The translations under genes and the position numbers were made by a program. Source: Rhizopus arrhizus (Eukaryota; Mucoromycota; Mucoromycetes; Mucorales; Rhizopodaceae). From it: DNA of 64,000 nucleotides. The notes under the pieces were generated by a model. It had not been told where the DNA came from and did not search any database. It saw only the letters and a program-made list of their open reading frames with translations. The stretch is from positions 1-64,000 of the forward strand of contig JAKZZE010000024.1 in NCBI GenBank assembly GCA_024220505.1. The letters run 5' to 3'. Positions 21,087 through 33,299 of the stretch are shown here, piece after piece (position 1 is the first letter of the stretch; every line of letters starts with the position of its first letter).

Positions 21087-23106
21087 CTACAAGTCTGGAT
21101 GTTTTAAAGTAGAAGGATCGTGATGATAATGTTGAAGGGCCTGATTGTATTCTAGTTTATCATCCAAAGTTAAATCATCTAAATGAAAGGATGGACTATT
21201 CCTGATAATAAAAATGAACACAAATAAAGTAAAATAATCATAATTTACCTGTTCAATTTCCTTGTCATTTCATCTAAATTCAAGCCAAGTGATTCTGTAA
21301 TAAATTTTCCTATTTGGGTATTTTCATGATTGCCTACAAGTGTATCCGCACCACTTCCATATGCATACAAATTAACATCAACTCCACTGTGTCCATGTGT
21401 TGCCCACTAATGAATACAAATTAGCTGCTGATTTCATTCTTTTTATCATCTTACGCCTAATTGTGCACGAATAGAGATCATGTCTGCCAAATAATAATCA
21501 AGCTTAGTTTGGTTCATATTCATCAAGTTTTGAATTTCTGTTTCTGTTGGATCGTGAATACCAAGGTATTTTCCTAAAATAGTATTCACAATGTATTCAC
21601 GCGTCAATTTTTTCTTTTTCATCAGATTGGCTAAATAAACAGTAGAATGCTTCACTCTAGTCAATACATCTGGATACCAAACATATTCTGGATAAGCATT
21701 TGATACTTGTCTTGCCAAGGATAGTCCTCCTGTTTCATGATCACTTGTTGAAATCATGATTGTATCTGGATGCTCATCTACATACTTTTTTACTAATTCA
21801 ATCGTCTTTTGATATTCAAGTATTTCATGCACATGAGTAGCTGCGTCATTTCTATAGTTACAGGTAAGTCATTATCCTTTTAAACTGACTACTTACGAAT
21901 GAGCTGCCATATCGATTCGACTGCCTTCAATCATCATAAAGAACCCATTTTCTTTATTATCTGTAGCCTTGTACATGATATCAAGTGCCTTTTTGGACAT
22001 TTCAGATAAACTGGGTTCTGCTTTTGCATTTCTATCAATTTCATAAGACATATGCTAAATGAACAGGAATTTTTAGTTTCGTTCTTGGCCATTCTATTTG
22101 CTTACATCAAAAGAGAACAAACTCATCACGGGTAACACGGTTGAATCAGTTGGCATGGCATCAAACAACGTTCTATTATTATAAATTACTGTCGTCCAAT
22201 CATGCCGTGCTTTTGCCTCATCCAGTAAATTTCGTTGGTCCGATCGACAACTTCTCTTGTCCGATTTCGGTAAAAAGTAACAGTAACCACCACCAAACAT
22301 TAAATCCACACTACGACCTAATGGGTTATCACCCACTTGCTGTATTGCAATCTTCTCTTCTCTTTCTCTGTCGACCACATGTGCTGAGAATGAAGCAGGT
22401 GTAGCATGTGTGATGCGAGAGGTAGCAACAAGCCCTGTCAACATCCCTTTGGTATGTTTGGCAGCTTCAAGTACTGTACCGCATGGGTTTCGGTGAGGAT
22501 CCACTTGAAGAAGATTTAGAAAATAAAGAGACCGATAGAAATTACTTACCTCCTACTGCACCATTGTATGTTTTTAGATTACAACTAAAAGCAGTAGCGC
22601 CAGCCGCGCTATCTGTCACTAGTGTGGATGAACTTCTTGTCCTAGACTGTCCGACGTGAATTGTATCCAATGGCATTTGATAATCGTATGGTTTATCATT
22701 TGTGTATTGATAATAACTTCGTGCAAATGAAACAGAAGCTGGTCCTAAACCATCGCTGATCAACATGATTATGTTTTTAGGCTCTAAATGAAATAAGTAA
22801 ACTAGAGTTATCATCCCTTTATTTACTTGTGTCATTTTGCTTCTCTTTTGAATACAACTGAGATCGTTTTAGAGAGTAGATAGCGCCTAGAATAATGACT
22901 CCTAATAAGCTTATACAACATCCAGAGATAATATAACATTTCTTTCTTGTCTATTTAAGCTAGTGAGTTTCTTTGTGTTTTATAAAGCTAGGATGACTTG
23001 CAATAAATGGTTTTCTTTCTTTATTTTGTATTAACCAATCATCATCTAGCAATATATTCTCTTCTTCTGATGCGTTCAAAAGTGGTTCACTCATATTTTT
23101 ATTCAT
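21087..23106 (-). CDS. Vacuolar-type alkaline phosphatase (PHO8-like)
   Basis: This is a metal-dependent phosphomonoesterase, probably a type II vacuolar membrane protein. The start ATG at 23106 gives MNKNMSEPLLNASEEEN. A second exon encodes a single membrane anchor (CYIISGCCISLLGVIILGAI). The catalytic core follows: NIIMLISDGLGPAS (metal Asp), LVTDSAAGATAFSC (Ser nucleophile), THATPASFSAH, a RIDMAAH segment, TSDHETGGLS (metal His/Asp) and WATHGHSGVDVNLYAYGSG. It ends with a charged tail at TAG 21087. At least six exons. The splice joining exon 1 to the membrane-anchor exon could not be resolved without a frame problem, so the first 45 residues are tentative. Fungal homologues respond to phosphate starvation; no regulatory site was identified here. 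Confidence 0.88.
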
Positions 23107-23446
23107 GATAAAAAGTAGTAAAAGAAAGGAGGAGAAGAAGGCGATCTTTTATCCTGCTCTATATGTTCAAATTTGTACACCAATCTATCATTTTTAAGTC
23201 CGATATTTTAGAAAATCATGTCACACAATTACAATTAAAGATTTTTTCATTTAAAAAGGCGAAAGGGGTACGTAATGTCTAAAATACACTGAATTGCCCA
23301 CGCCAGATCAATAAAGTAAAAGGGAAAGTAAAAAACTTTTGGGAATAAGATTAAAAATATAGAAGACGAGGAAGAAGTAATTGATAATACTTGAAGTACT
23401 TTAAACTAATTCTGGAGTAGACACTATAAGAGTTAAGTACCAGATT
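23107..23446. other. Intergenic spacer
   Basis: Promoter side of the alkaline phosphatase gene. No distinct element recognised. Confidence 0.4.
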
Positions 23447-23806
23447 CTAGAGGGTAGTTGGGATCTCCTCATGGGCCAAATAACCTAGTGCATGTACTAA
23501 TGTGCAAATAACGGACCATCGAATTCCCCAAGCGACAGCTTTTTGGGGAGACAGAAGAGGTTTCTTAGGCAATCGATTCAACAGGAAAGACAGAGGAGCA
23601 AGGACTGAGAGAGGCATTTGTAGTCGACGGTGCATGTGCAAACAGCAGATGGAGCACTGTTTCGTGAAAAGGTGATTTGGATGGTAAGGGCATGGGCTTG
23701 GCTTTTCGCCAGGTAATCAGTCAAATCTCCAGCGTAGACATCGACCATGTTCCGGCCGAGTCATGGGAAGCCGAAGGATGGGATCAATATCAATGTCAAG
23801 GCGGCA
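23447..23806 (-). pseudogene. 5'-truncated LINE relic (ORF2 C-terminus)
   Basis: The minus-strand frame reads CRLDIDIDPILRLPM, then GRCLRWRFD, one in-frame TGA, LPGEKPSPCPYHPNHLF, and later PLSFLLNRLPKKP and RWSVICTLVHALGYL. These blocks align in order with the ORF2 C-terminus of LINE-B: VDPILTLPM, RLLRWRMGWLPGRPPPC, NPLDYVINQLPK and RWSVWWPAVCSILLDI. It is therefore a fragment of a related LINE that lost everything upstream. No target duplication found. Confidence 0.7.
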
Positions 23807-25509
23807 TTAAGATAGGATCTTAGCAGATTGACCGCTGATTCGCTTTAATATATTATCTCGAAGAAAATGATAGTGTACTGATATGAATTTCTTTGTAGTT
23901 AATGAGCCAAATTGAGGAACACACTGTAACCAAAGTGATGTTTTAGTGATCTTACCCCCTTGGGAATCACTTTATGCTGTTTGTATATGAAGGAGGAGTT
24001 TGGCAAGTAAGGTATTTTTAGGTAATATAGTTAATCAGAGCAGAAATTGAGCTTTTAAAATGTGTATTCGCTCTTGCATTGACGGAAGTTTTGTGAGATG
24101 CATCATTACTTTGGTCTTTTTTTTTTTTTTCTAATGAAAGCAGCACTAACCAATGGATGCTTTTTGAATTACCATCAGATGCTTTTTTCTGCAATCACAA
24201 CGTCATAAGAAACTATTCTTTGCAGCTCTACAGCTCCTTATGAATCTTTATTGATTTGACTTTTTGCACCTCAACAGCATTAGATGAATGAAAATGTTCA
24301 ACATTAAGTAGCTATGGCTTAAGTAGAGCAGACAGGATATATACTTACTTTTTTAGCTTGTTAAAAATAACTAGTTTGTATACCTTACGCTTTTTGAGGG
24401 TTTCATATTTTCTAATTGTGACAGTTGTTCTTTTTTTTTTTATTAAGAGCTATGAGAAAAAAAAAGAAGTGAAACAATTCAAAGCATTCATAAAGGAAAG
24501 GAATGGGTATTATATCTTGTAGGTTCAACTGTTCTTGTACAAAAACCAGAGCCCATTGGACAATCGAGTGAAAAGCATAGAGAAAGTCAGATGGAGATGA
24601 AGTATAAAGTCTAGGAAGCGAGTGCTAAATTCTATAAGTAGAGCTTGCTTGGTAAAGTTATAAAGGGTATCTAAGGAAACAGTTCTTGCCAAACTCATAG
24701 TTTAGCATAATGATGCAGAACAAAATAAACTGACGTACCCTCAGCTTATAGGCTAGCAGAGATAGAGACTAGAAACTAAGCAGTCGAAGAGAGCATACAA
24801 AAGAGATGTATGAGAGAGCTTGTATCCAACCAATAGCATCACGCCTTGCGACAAGCATAACCTATTGAGAATCATCAAAGCTGGAAAATGATCAAACCAT
24901 AATTGACAGTAAGGGTGCCGGATCTGGGCGCAAATAGGGATGACGTTATCTTTCATGGAATAAACAAAATTGGACGATCAACAGGATAGAATCTACTTTT
25001 TGTAGAGTAAAATGGAATAAATGTCAAAGCTATACACAAAACACCAAGTCCTACTTCAAAATATATTACTTTTTCTTTCTCATTTTGATAGAGAATCACC
25101 TTAAGCAAGAAACATCATCCTCTTAAAACCCATTCTACCAAAGTATTAACCCTAACCGTGTAGCAATTTCACCCTGATACATATTACAGCATGTTGCCTC
25201 TATTTTGTAGTCAAAGCTTATTTAGTTTCTTGTAAAGCAACTCTAGAAAAAAATCAGAAAAAAATAATGGCTGTCAACATGACCCTGTTCACTTTGAATT
25301 GTATATTTCTTGTAAATAATAATAGAATCAATTTAAAATGGTATGCATGAGTTATGTTAAGAATTATGTATAATTACCTATGATTCATTATTTTTACTCA
25401 ACAAACTTGAAAAAGAAGCGGATTTCTAATTAACAAAATAGAAAAATAAAGGATGAATGTCTTTATTAATTCAATTTTTGGAGGAATACAACTTAATTAT
25501 ATCCATGTT

Positions 25510-25549
<40 letters not shown>

Positions 25550-26522
25550 AAAGCCATCAATTATGCCACGTCATACAGAAGAACGCTAAAAATAGTTGAC
25601 TACCCTCTTCAGAGTGCGTACCTCCCAATATCACTAGATTTTGAGAAGTTGATTGATCTTTAGGAATGACCAGGGATCTTTTCCTTGAGGCAATCAATCT
25701 ATTTGGGATACGGCAAGTAAACAGAATGATGGTATTACACAATATCAAATTACTCAATGAATATTTTAATATAAAGGCAGCTATATTGAATAGGAAGCAT
25801 TCACAAAGAAATCTGTGGTTGCAACTATCACACTAGGAGATAGAAGGGGCACAAGGAAAACAACTACACTTTTTTTTTTTGCTGCAAAAGAGACAATAAC
25901 CATGATCTTTTATGTTGACATCATATACCTTGTATAAATATAGCTTGAGAATAATGAAAACAATGTACAAATAACTTTCAATATCAAGTTTTATTATTGT
26001 GTATGCTCATTTTGTGTCAAGTCCAACTGATTATGATTCTCTATAGCACTGCTTAAAATAGAAACGGATCGATTTTTTCACAATTGAGTGTCCCACACAG
26101 ACTTTTCTTACATGCTAGTATTCTTTTTTCAATTAAATTTAAAGCTTTATATACAAACTAAAGTCAGCAAGAACTGATTATTTTTATGCTTATCCTTAAG
26201 AACATGGCTTTTTGGTCAAATAAAAAAAAAAAAAAAAAGGTGTACGAATGAACAAAATAGGAAAGACATTCAAGAGAATGATTCATAACGATACCAGAGT
26301 GCCGACAGTGAAACAGGCTTGTACACATTATTCAATTACCGACTAATGAAACCCCGAAACAAGCGGTGAATCTAGGCGTAAAGTTTAATGCCATTCGGTA
26401 AAATAAAAATAAAAAAGATATAAAAAGGATCAAACATCTCGATTCTAATTTTTTTTTCTTCTTATTTCAATTATGACATATCAATTTAAAAACCGTAAGC
26501 TCAATTAACAAAATAAAAGTCA
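23807..26522. other. Gene-poor spacer with T9A32 tract
   Basis: No supported gene. A self-complementary T9-A32 run lies at 25508-25548. The short frames at 24753-24956 and 25457-25663 have no recognisable motifs. Confidence 0.5.
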
Positions 26523-26975
26523 ATGCAGAATAATCAATTCAAAATGATAGCATCAACTCATCAGCCCTCTGTGAATCAGTCTGTAAAGCGTAGTAGAATG
26601 GATGATGAAGATGAGGTATTAACACATACAGATATCACAGTACAAAAAGAGAGAAAAAAAAATTAACTAAAACATGAATAGTCCATTGTTATCAATGACA
26701 ATAATAAACGCTATTTCGATTTAAATACACAGTTTTCACCTGTTGAAACATCTAAAGAAAAGATACTTCCTGCCATCACTTATGCCTCTCCTGATTACAG
26801 ACCACCTCCACGCGCAGAGGTGCCTCTTTGGTTACAACCTATACCTGCTGCAGCCACTTCACCTGCTACAGAAGATGAATCAGAGGATGATGCTCCACTG
26901 TTAACACCTGTATTTTATCAATCACAATCAAAAGAATATTGGGGTGATAGTGTGACCATGGATCAACGATGGTAA
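26523..26975 (+). CDS. Small two-exon hypothetical protein (128 aa), nuclear-type sequence
   Basis: Exon 1 (26523-26615, 31 codons) ends VKRSRMDDEDE, a nuclear-localisation-like basic patch followed by an acidic run. The intron (26616-26681, 66 nt) has GTATTA at its 5' end, a perfect TTAACTAA branch site and AATAG at its 3' end, and is phase 0. Exon 2 (26682-26975, 97 codons plus TAA) reads SIVINDNNKRYFDLNTQF, then YASPDYRPPPRAEVPLWLQP, an acidic Pro/Thr-rich stretch, and WGDSVTMDQRW at the end. Both exons use much less A/T than the flanks. No family is recognised. The acidic, proline-rich composition would fit a small transcription-associated protein, but that is only an impression. Confidence 0.6.
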
Positions 26976-29587
26976 AAACTGGCATTTTGCTATCATTATT
27001 ATTCTGTATATAGTTCATTAAATAAAAATAAAAAAAATAAAAAAAAAATAAAAAAAAGAAGTCATTGTCGGATATTAAACCGCGGAAGTCCACCTCCCCC
27101 TTTCTCCTAACCATAAAAGATCACCCAACCCTATATAAACAGGTCAATCATTGTCACTTTAGATAGTTTGTTTAAAAAGGGAGAGAATAGAGGGGTTCCC
27201 CTACATCATCAATAGCTGAAGCTTGAATTGAGCAAAATCCATTGTTATGCTGAATTACAAAAAGAAAGAGCTATTTATTCACCGTTTGATTGGATAGTTA
27301 CCATCAAAAAATAATAACAAAGGGGGGTATTTACCTATGAATTGTGCATGGGAAAAAAAAAACACTGCCTAACCCAATTATACTTAAATCGTTATTTACT
27401 GTGCGTACGATCTCAAATGGCGGATTTCAAAATTCAATCAGCGGATTTTCAAAGCCCAATTTTCGTACTTGAAAAAATCATTAGGCGTATTCAAAACATC
27501 CCAATCAGCAGATGTACGAAATCTAAATGACAGATTTTCATTGTCTAGTAATGTTTTAATTTATTGATATTATTTTGAACATGAGTAAATAAGACCCACA
27601 TATCTTTTGGAAGATGGTCAAAGTGGATAAGGTTATATGCAGGCAATAGTTATAATGTGTGTACGGATGATCAGATAAACTATGTTTTTATACTATTCGA
27701 AAATCAAGTTTTTTTCAGCTTCCAAATCAGGAAGAATGGTTGGTATTATTGAGCGTAAACGCCTAAACTTAAAGAGAATTAAAATGGTATTTGATTGGAA
27801 TATTTATAAAAAACAATCTTGGCCAACCATTCTTAAAGATAACTTCAAGGAAAACGAAAATTGCATCTTTTGGAGTTCCTTGACAATGTATATATATATG
27901 TATATATGAAGGCTCCAGTTTAAAAAGAACCACAGTGAATAACTTTACTCTAAATGATTGTAATTAATTTAAATAATCCGTACTTTTTCTGATAATTTGA
28001 TATATCTTTAAACCGCTTATAGCCCAAAGAGAGGAAAAAAAGAAATAAAATAATACAAAAAAAAGAGTCTATTTATATATTTCATGGGTAACAAAAATAG
28101 AGAATGCCGTTATTATATGATTAGATGCAAAAGCTTAAACTTTTCCAAGTTCATGGATGTAACTGCGAGAACGCTAAAAAGGCGGATCGGGACACAATGA
28201 TAAGGCATAATAAACAAACTATTACAACTATCAAGTATACTTGATGAATTAACCAGAACAATATTGATTGATTATTTATCATTGTATTTATAAGACTATT
28301 GTACTTACATTCCATGGATTATATGGTGAATTGTGCAACTACATATAGAATAACAATTTCATGTTGCATTATATGACATTCTTTTATTTAGTGCGCTGGT
28401 ACATTTATCAGTATCAATTCTATGAACAGTGGAGCAGAAACTAAATATAGAGATGGCCCAATGGAAATACAATATGACAGACCTTCCAAATATAGAATGC
28501 ACAAGCGAATTTTTAAATCATAGATCTCAACCCAAAACCCAAGCCAAAAGAAGTCCCAATCATTCTGCATCTCAAGTCAAAGAAATGATGATTAAGCCTT
28601 TTAAAATAGAACATATATACGCAAAGGATTTCTTTGTCTCTTCTATCTAAAAAGCTCTATAACTTCTGACTTATTTGGTTTTCACTGACTTGGAAAGATC
28701 ACACATTGGGTGAACAATGCGTCCAGAGATCGTCTTAATGTATCCTATGAGAGTTGAAAATGATAGATAAGAAAATAAATCTCTGCTGAGCGTAACTGTG
28801 GCGCAAATCTATTCAATCTTCGATGTGGTGAAGCTGTTTTTTTTTTTTTGTTTACGTTTTCTTTCATAGCTTCAGTTAGATTTATCCAACCACACCGAAA
28901 ATCATATCATTAGGAACACCATGAAAAGGAGCACCATTTGAATATAAAATAAGCTTCAAAAATCAAAAAGGAATCAAAGGCGACCCCACAAAATTTCGAT
29001 TTCGTCACTGTGGAACCAAAATCAACTAAAAAAAACGGAATTGAGTAATTATATCGTTCATTATGCGATTCTTTTTTATATTCAAACTGTTATTATGGTT
29101 TCTCTGTGTCAGACCATGCGATTTTTGAATGAAGCATACATTCCAACCAATCTTCATAATGAACTAGTTTATGAGCTGAAAAATATTGATTTGAAAGAAA
29201 TATTCCATGTAGTATTTTTTGTATACCAATTGTTTAGATGATAAAAGTTTACTTGAGTTTGCTACATAGTGCAAAAAGAGACATTTGAAAATTATGGACG
29301 CACCAATAAATAGAAAGTGACAATATAATAGCAAAGACAATGCAAAACATCGGTATTGGGAGGTATATGTACTGAAAGAAGAATACTTAGGTAACGCATC
29401 GTTCGTCTTTTTTCTTGTAGTAATGATTAGCCCATGTTAATTTCTTTTTTATTATTTTTTCTGTTTAGATAGTCTTGCTGGCGCAATTTTTGAATGTATT
29501 CCATAATTTCAAGCACTCATAAAGGGATAAAGAATGAAAGTTATGATATTGTTGGATATGTTAAGTCACCTGATGATAAAAGCAAAG

Positions 29588-29627
<40 letters not shown>

Positions 29628-32053
29628 CTAGAACTACTAGGCAAAATGGTTCAGAGTCTAAATGAGAGATCTCTAGTTAATAAAATTTTCGTATCACTAT
29701 GGTGTTTAGCAAATGACTCTCTCTCTCTAGCAGAGATTTGACTCAGAAAGCAGACCTGGCGAATAATTCAACAAATGTAGGCCAAGCCATCCAGAGTATA
29801 CATTTATATATAATTTTAACAAAAGTAATCAATAATAACTGTATTTTTTTCTAGATTTATTTAAATATCTTGATTCTACAATAAAATTGTTTGTCTCATA
29901 GTTATAGATTTTGCTGGGCTATACAGTGATCCGGATAACATACATATTGATAAACATGTTCAATCATATTCTTATATACATTACCATAATCAATTAGAAA
30001 ACACCAACAATTGAAGAAAATTATAATTGATCGATTATGGTTTGAGAATAGAACACAAGTCTTTGAGAGAGAAGTAATCATTAAAGACCCACCAATCTTG
30101 TCTTGCTTTTCTTGTAGAGTAAAAGTTGTCCCAAGATCAAAAAACAATAGTTATCATTCCCTCTTTCATTATTAAAATACTAGTCAAATAAAGAAGTTAG
30201 AAGTTTGTATCTAAGTTTCAAAAATGCAGTTTATATCAATCAAAAAGATTTATAATATCTGAATATACAATACGCAAATCAAAAGTTTCATGATTAATTA
30301 GCGTTAGCATAAACTACACAGATTAAAGTTTTTACTATATTGGTAGTGTGGCAATGTATACACATTATACAAAATATTCGTGCAGCTTAAGAACAAAAGC
30401 TAATCCAGGCTCAGAAAAAATCATTTAAATTTTCATATTTCTTAGTGCATGAAAAAAAAAGACCATAACATTGTCCCATCATTGATTCTAAGTAAATAAA
30501 TTTCTCTTATTATAGCACAAAACATCCTTGGCAAGAAATTGGACAGAAATAGTACAAAACAGAAAAATATCGGTTTGGTTTTTAAGCAGCAAGTTTTTAT
30601 CATTAAAATTGATTGCAGATGCATGGTTTGTACGCTTCTCTTTGTAATGTGATTGAAGAAATAATAATAGAAAACAAGAATTTAATAGGACCAAAATAAG
30701 ATGGTTTTATTTAATGATGTATGTCTGGAATTTATATATATTTTTACAGTGTAGATGTAATACATGTCATTATGCAGATTTCTACATAATTTAATGTAAG
30801 CACTTACTCCTCATTTATCATTCTATTTTGGTATATGCACATACATATTAATAAGCCTAACTTTCCATGTACTCGCATTATTAAGCTTTAATAATGTTTG
30901 ATTGCTATTCAATGATTATCATTGGAACACAAAAGAAAGGAGGAAAAAACATCAGAGATCAGCGACAAGAAACTTAATGGTGAATGACTGTACTTTCTGA
31001 ACAGCTTTTGAAATTGGTCACTACTCTGTTTGTGCTTGTCATTACAAAAAAAGAATAGGAAATCCATGTGAATCATGTTTAAGATGACAAGTACTATAAA
31101 AAAAAAGAGCCACAAGTAAATAATTGTCCTACGATAAGCAAGGTATGAGAAAACAAAAAATTTAAAAAGTAATACGCATGCTATTGGAAATGATAAGTTT
31201 TTAAAAGCAAAAACTTATTTTTTTGTATGAGTATTTTACTCTAAATTTACAGATTGAGGAATAAGAAAACCACTGAAGATGTGAAAGTACCAGATTGACA
31301 CCAAAAGCATTATAAAATAACTAAATAGTGACATATCTCATAGGATAAGGCAAAATAATATGAGGGATTTGGAACATTAATTACGTGACATGGGATGTTT
31401 AACGAGTCAAGAAAAAAATGATGCGTCCGATTACTCGAGTGTTGATTGTTAAGGAGATATGAGCGGTAAATTTGGAAATACATTGATAAGATCAAAAGGA
31501 ATCAGTCAAAAACAGTGTAACAATAGTTTATCAACGTTTGCCAGCAGTAGATGAAATGACTGAAATAAATCGTGGCTAATCGGGTTTGATGTTTCACAGT
31601 ACAAATTGGAATGTGATGCCTTTGTATCATGATGGGTGTTCATACAGTTGAATATAATAAAGACAAAGAAAACAACTAAAAAAGTATTGTCAACTTAAAA
31701 ATTGGCTAACCTCAAAAAGGATATTTAGCCATTTCATTGGTTATCGTAAAGAATGTAAATCGGATTGGTTGCCAAGATTGAATTAGACACTTTTGAAAGT
31801 TATAAAGACGAAGATATTAGTATAATAATAGTATTATTATATGTGAGCAGAATGCTTTGAGAGAATTAGTTCAAAGTGAACAATTTAATTTTTAAAAAAT
31901 GAGCAAGCTATTTTGATAAAAGAAAAAACAATAGTAAATAGATGGAGGAGAATGAACAATGTGAATTTATTAGAAAAAGAAGTTATAAAATGCTAATGTT
32001 TTCTTTTTTGTGTGTAAAAAGTATGTATAAGAAATTATTTATATATTTTTTTC
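26976..32053. other. Five-kilobase gene-free AT-rich region
   Basis: No frame with coding character on either strand. An A38 tract lies at 29588-29625. Imperfect GCGGATTTTCAAA-like motifs recur at 27420-27450. The longest frames (for example 28429-28650 and 29902-30147) have random AT-rich composition. Confidence 0.5.
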
Positions 32054-33091
32054 CTAGTCAGTATCGCCCTCATAACCAGAATTGGTATCATCTTGTTTAT
32101 CCAAATCTTCATCAAATTTATGTGCCCAGTGGACCCATTTCATGGTATCGTTGATAGAAAGGTCATAGTTTAGAAAATAGAGAAATTCTAATTCCATCCG
32201 TGAGATCGGTACATTATGGTTGGTAGTTGGAAGCGGAGCTACTAATCTTTTTTGAGGTGATTTAAAGTAGTGATAATTAAGTGGGTTACTATCAGAATAA
32301 TTGTTATGGGTCTTGGGTGATGTAGGTGGTGATGGTAAAATATATTCCTTTAATGAAGGAAGTGTGATGGAATCTTTTCTTTTAATTATATTAAAACTGG
32401 GTGAAGGTGGTCCATCAACGGTTTTTGCTGTTGTTGTTGTTGCTGTTGTATTGATTATAGATTTCAAATTAACATGAATATATTTAGATGCCATCATATA
32501 AGCTACTAAAATAAGACGCTGTCCACATCCTTTAGTTCCTTTGATATTATCGTATTTCTAATTTAAAAAGTTAATCATTACTCAAAATTCAATTTTTTTT
32601 CTATTTACTTGTTTAAGTCTACTAATGTAATCAATAGCAACCAACAGCGTGATACTAGGTGATACTGATTGTGTAGCCGTATCATTTTTACAAAACTGTA
32701 TAAGTGCTTCATTTAAGTTCATTTCAGGGCAAAGGAAGGTTGTATCCAATAGCTTGTTCATTAATTTAGAAATAACATCTATTGTCTCTTGCTCAGGATT
32801 TATTTCCCAAGCTTTTGCTACGTAATTGGCAAGTTGTACTAAATAAAGAAAAGTAAAAAAATTATGATCATGTACCGGATAAATGTTTAACTTACAAACA
32901 CAGTGCGGGCTTAGTCTATGTCGTCCATTGATTTGAATGGCTTGAAGGACTAAACAAGCTTGGTTGTAAGAAGGGGTGTAAGCTTCAGTAACTTTATTCT
33001 CTCTTTCTTCTGCTATCGAGCCTCTTTCTTTATAATAAGGTGAAGAAGGGTTATCTGGTTTTTTGGTTTTGTTGAAATCAAGTTTAATTTT
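32054..33091 (-). CDS. Pho80/Pcl-type cyclin (Pho85-class CDK regulator)
   Basis: Cyclins of this family activate Pho85-type kinases in phosphate, glycogen and cell-cycle control. Three exons joined by frame give SPHCV|LQLANYVAKAW..., PSITLLVAIDYISRLKQ| and |KYDNIKGTKGCGQRLILVAY, MMASKYIHVN..., ISRMELEFLYFLNYDLSI. The ordered blocks YISRL, ILVAYMMASKY and (N)xxELNxLExxFLxxLxF-like ISRMELEFLYFLNYDL are the signature of PHO80-like cyclin boxes. A Ser/Pro/Thr-rich insertion of about 85 residues separates MMASKYIHVN from ISRMELE, longer than in simple Pcl proteins. The introns have GTAAGT and GTAAAT donors. The start is taken at MKIKLDF (33091); an upstream in-frame Met exists at 33118. The acidic C-terminus ends GYEGDTD. 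Confidence 0.82.
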
Positions 33092-33167
33092 CATTTGTAA
33101 GATATGTGTGGTATACAATTAAAAAGAAAATAAAAGAAAAAGAAAGCAAAATGAAATGGCTGCGTAT

Positions 33168-33299
33168 ATAAATGTATTTGCTGTCAGCCTTAAATAAAAT
33201 ACCGTTTTGCATGAATAATACACATTACAATAGGGTTCCTTATTTCTAAATTTATCCCGACCGGCAATTAACCAAAATGGGTACGGCAAATACATTTAT
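33168..33299. repeat. MITE-like inverted repeat upstream of the cyclin gene
   Basis: ATAAATGTATTTGCTGT (33168) and its reverse complement (33283-33299, one mismatch) enclose about 100 bp. The element starts 77 bp upstream of the cyclin ATG. No clear target duplication, so the mobile-element interpretation is open. Confidence 0.5.

Noticed and set aside
27682..28650. Short plus-strand ORFs of 60-75 aa
   Set aside because: Random AT-rich frames without conserved-looking segments or splice signals.
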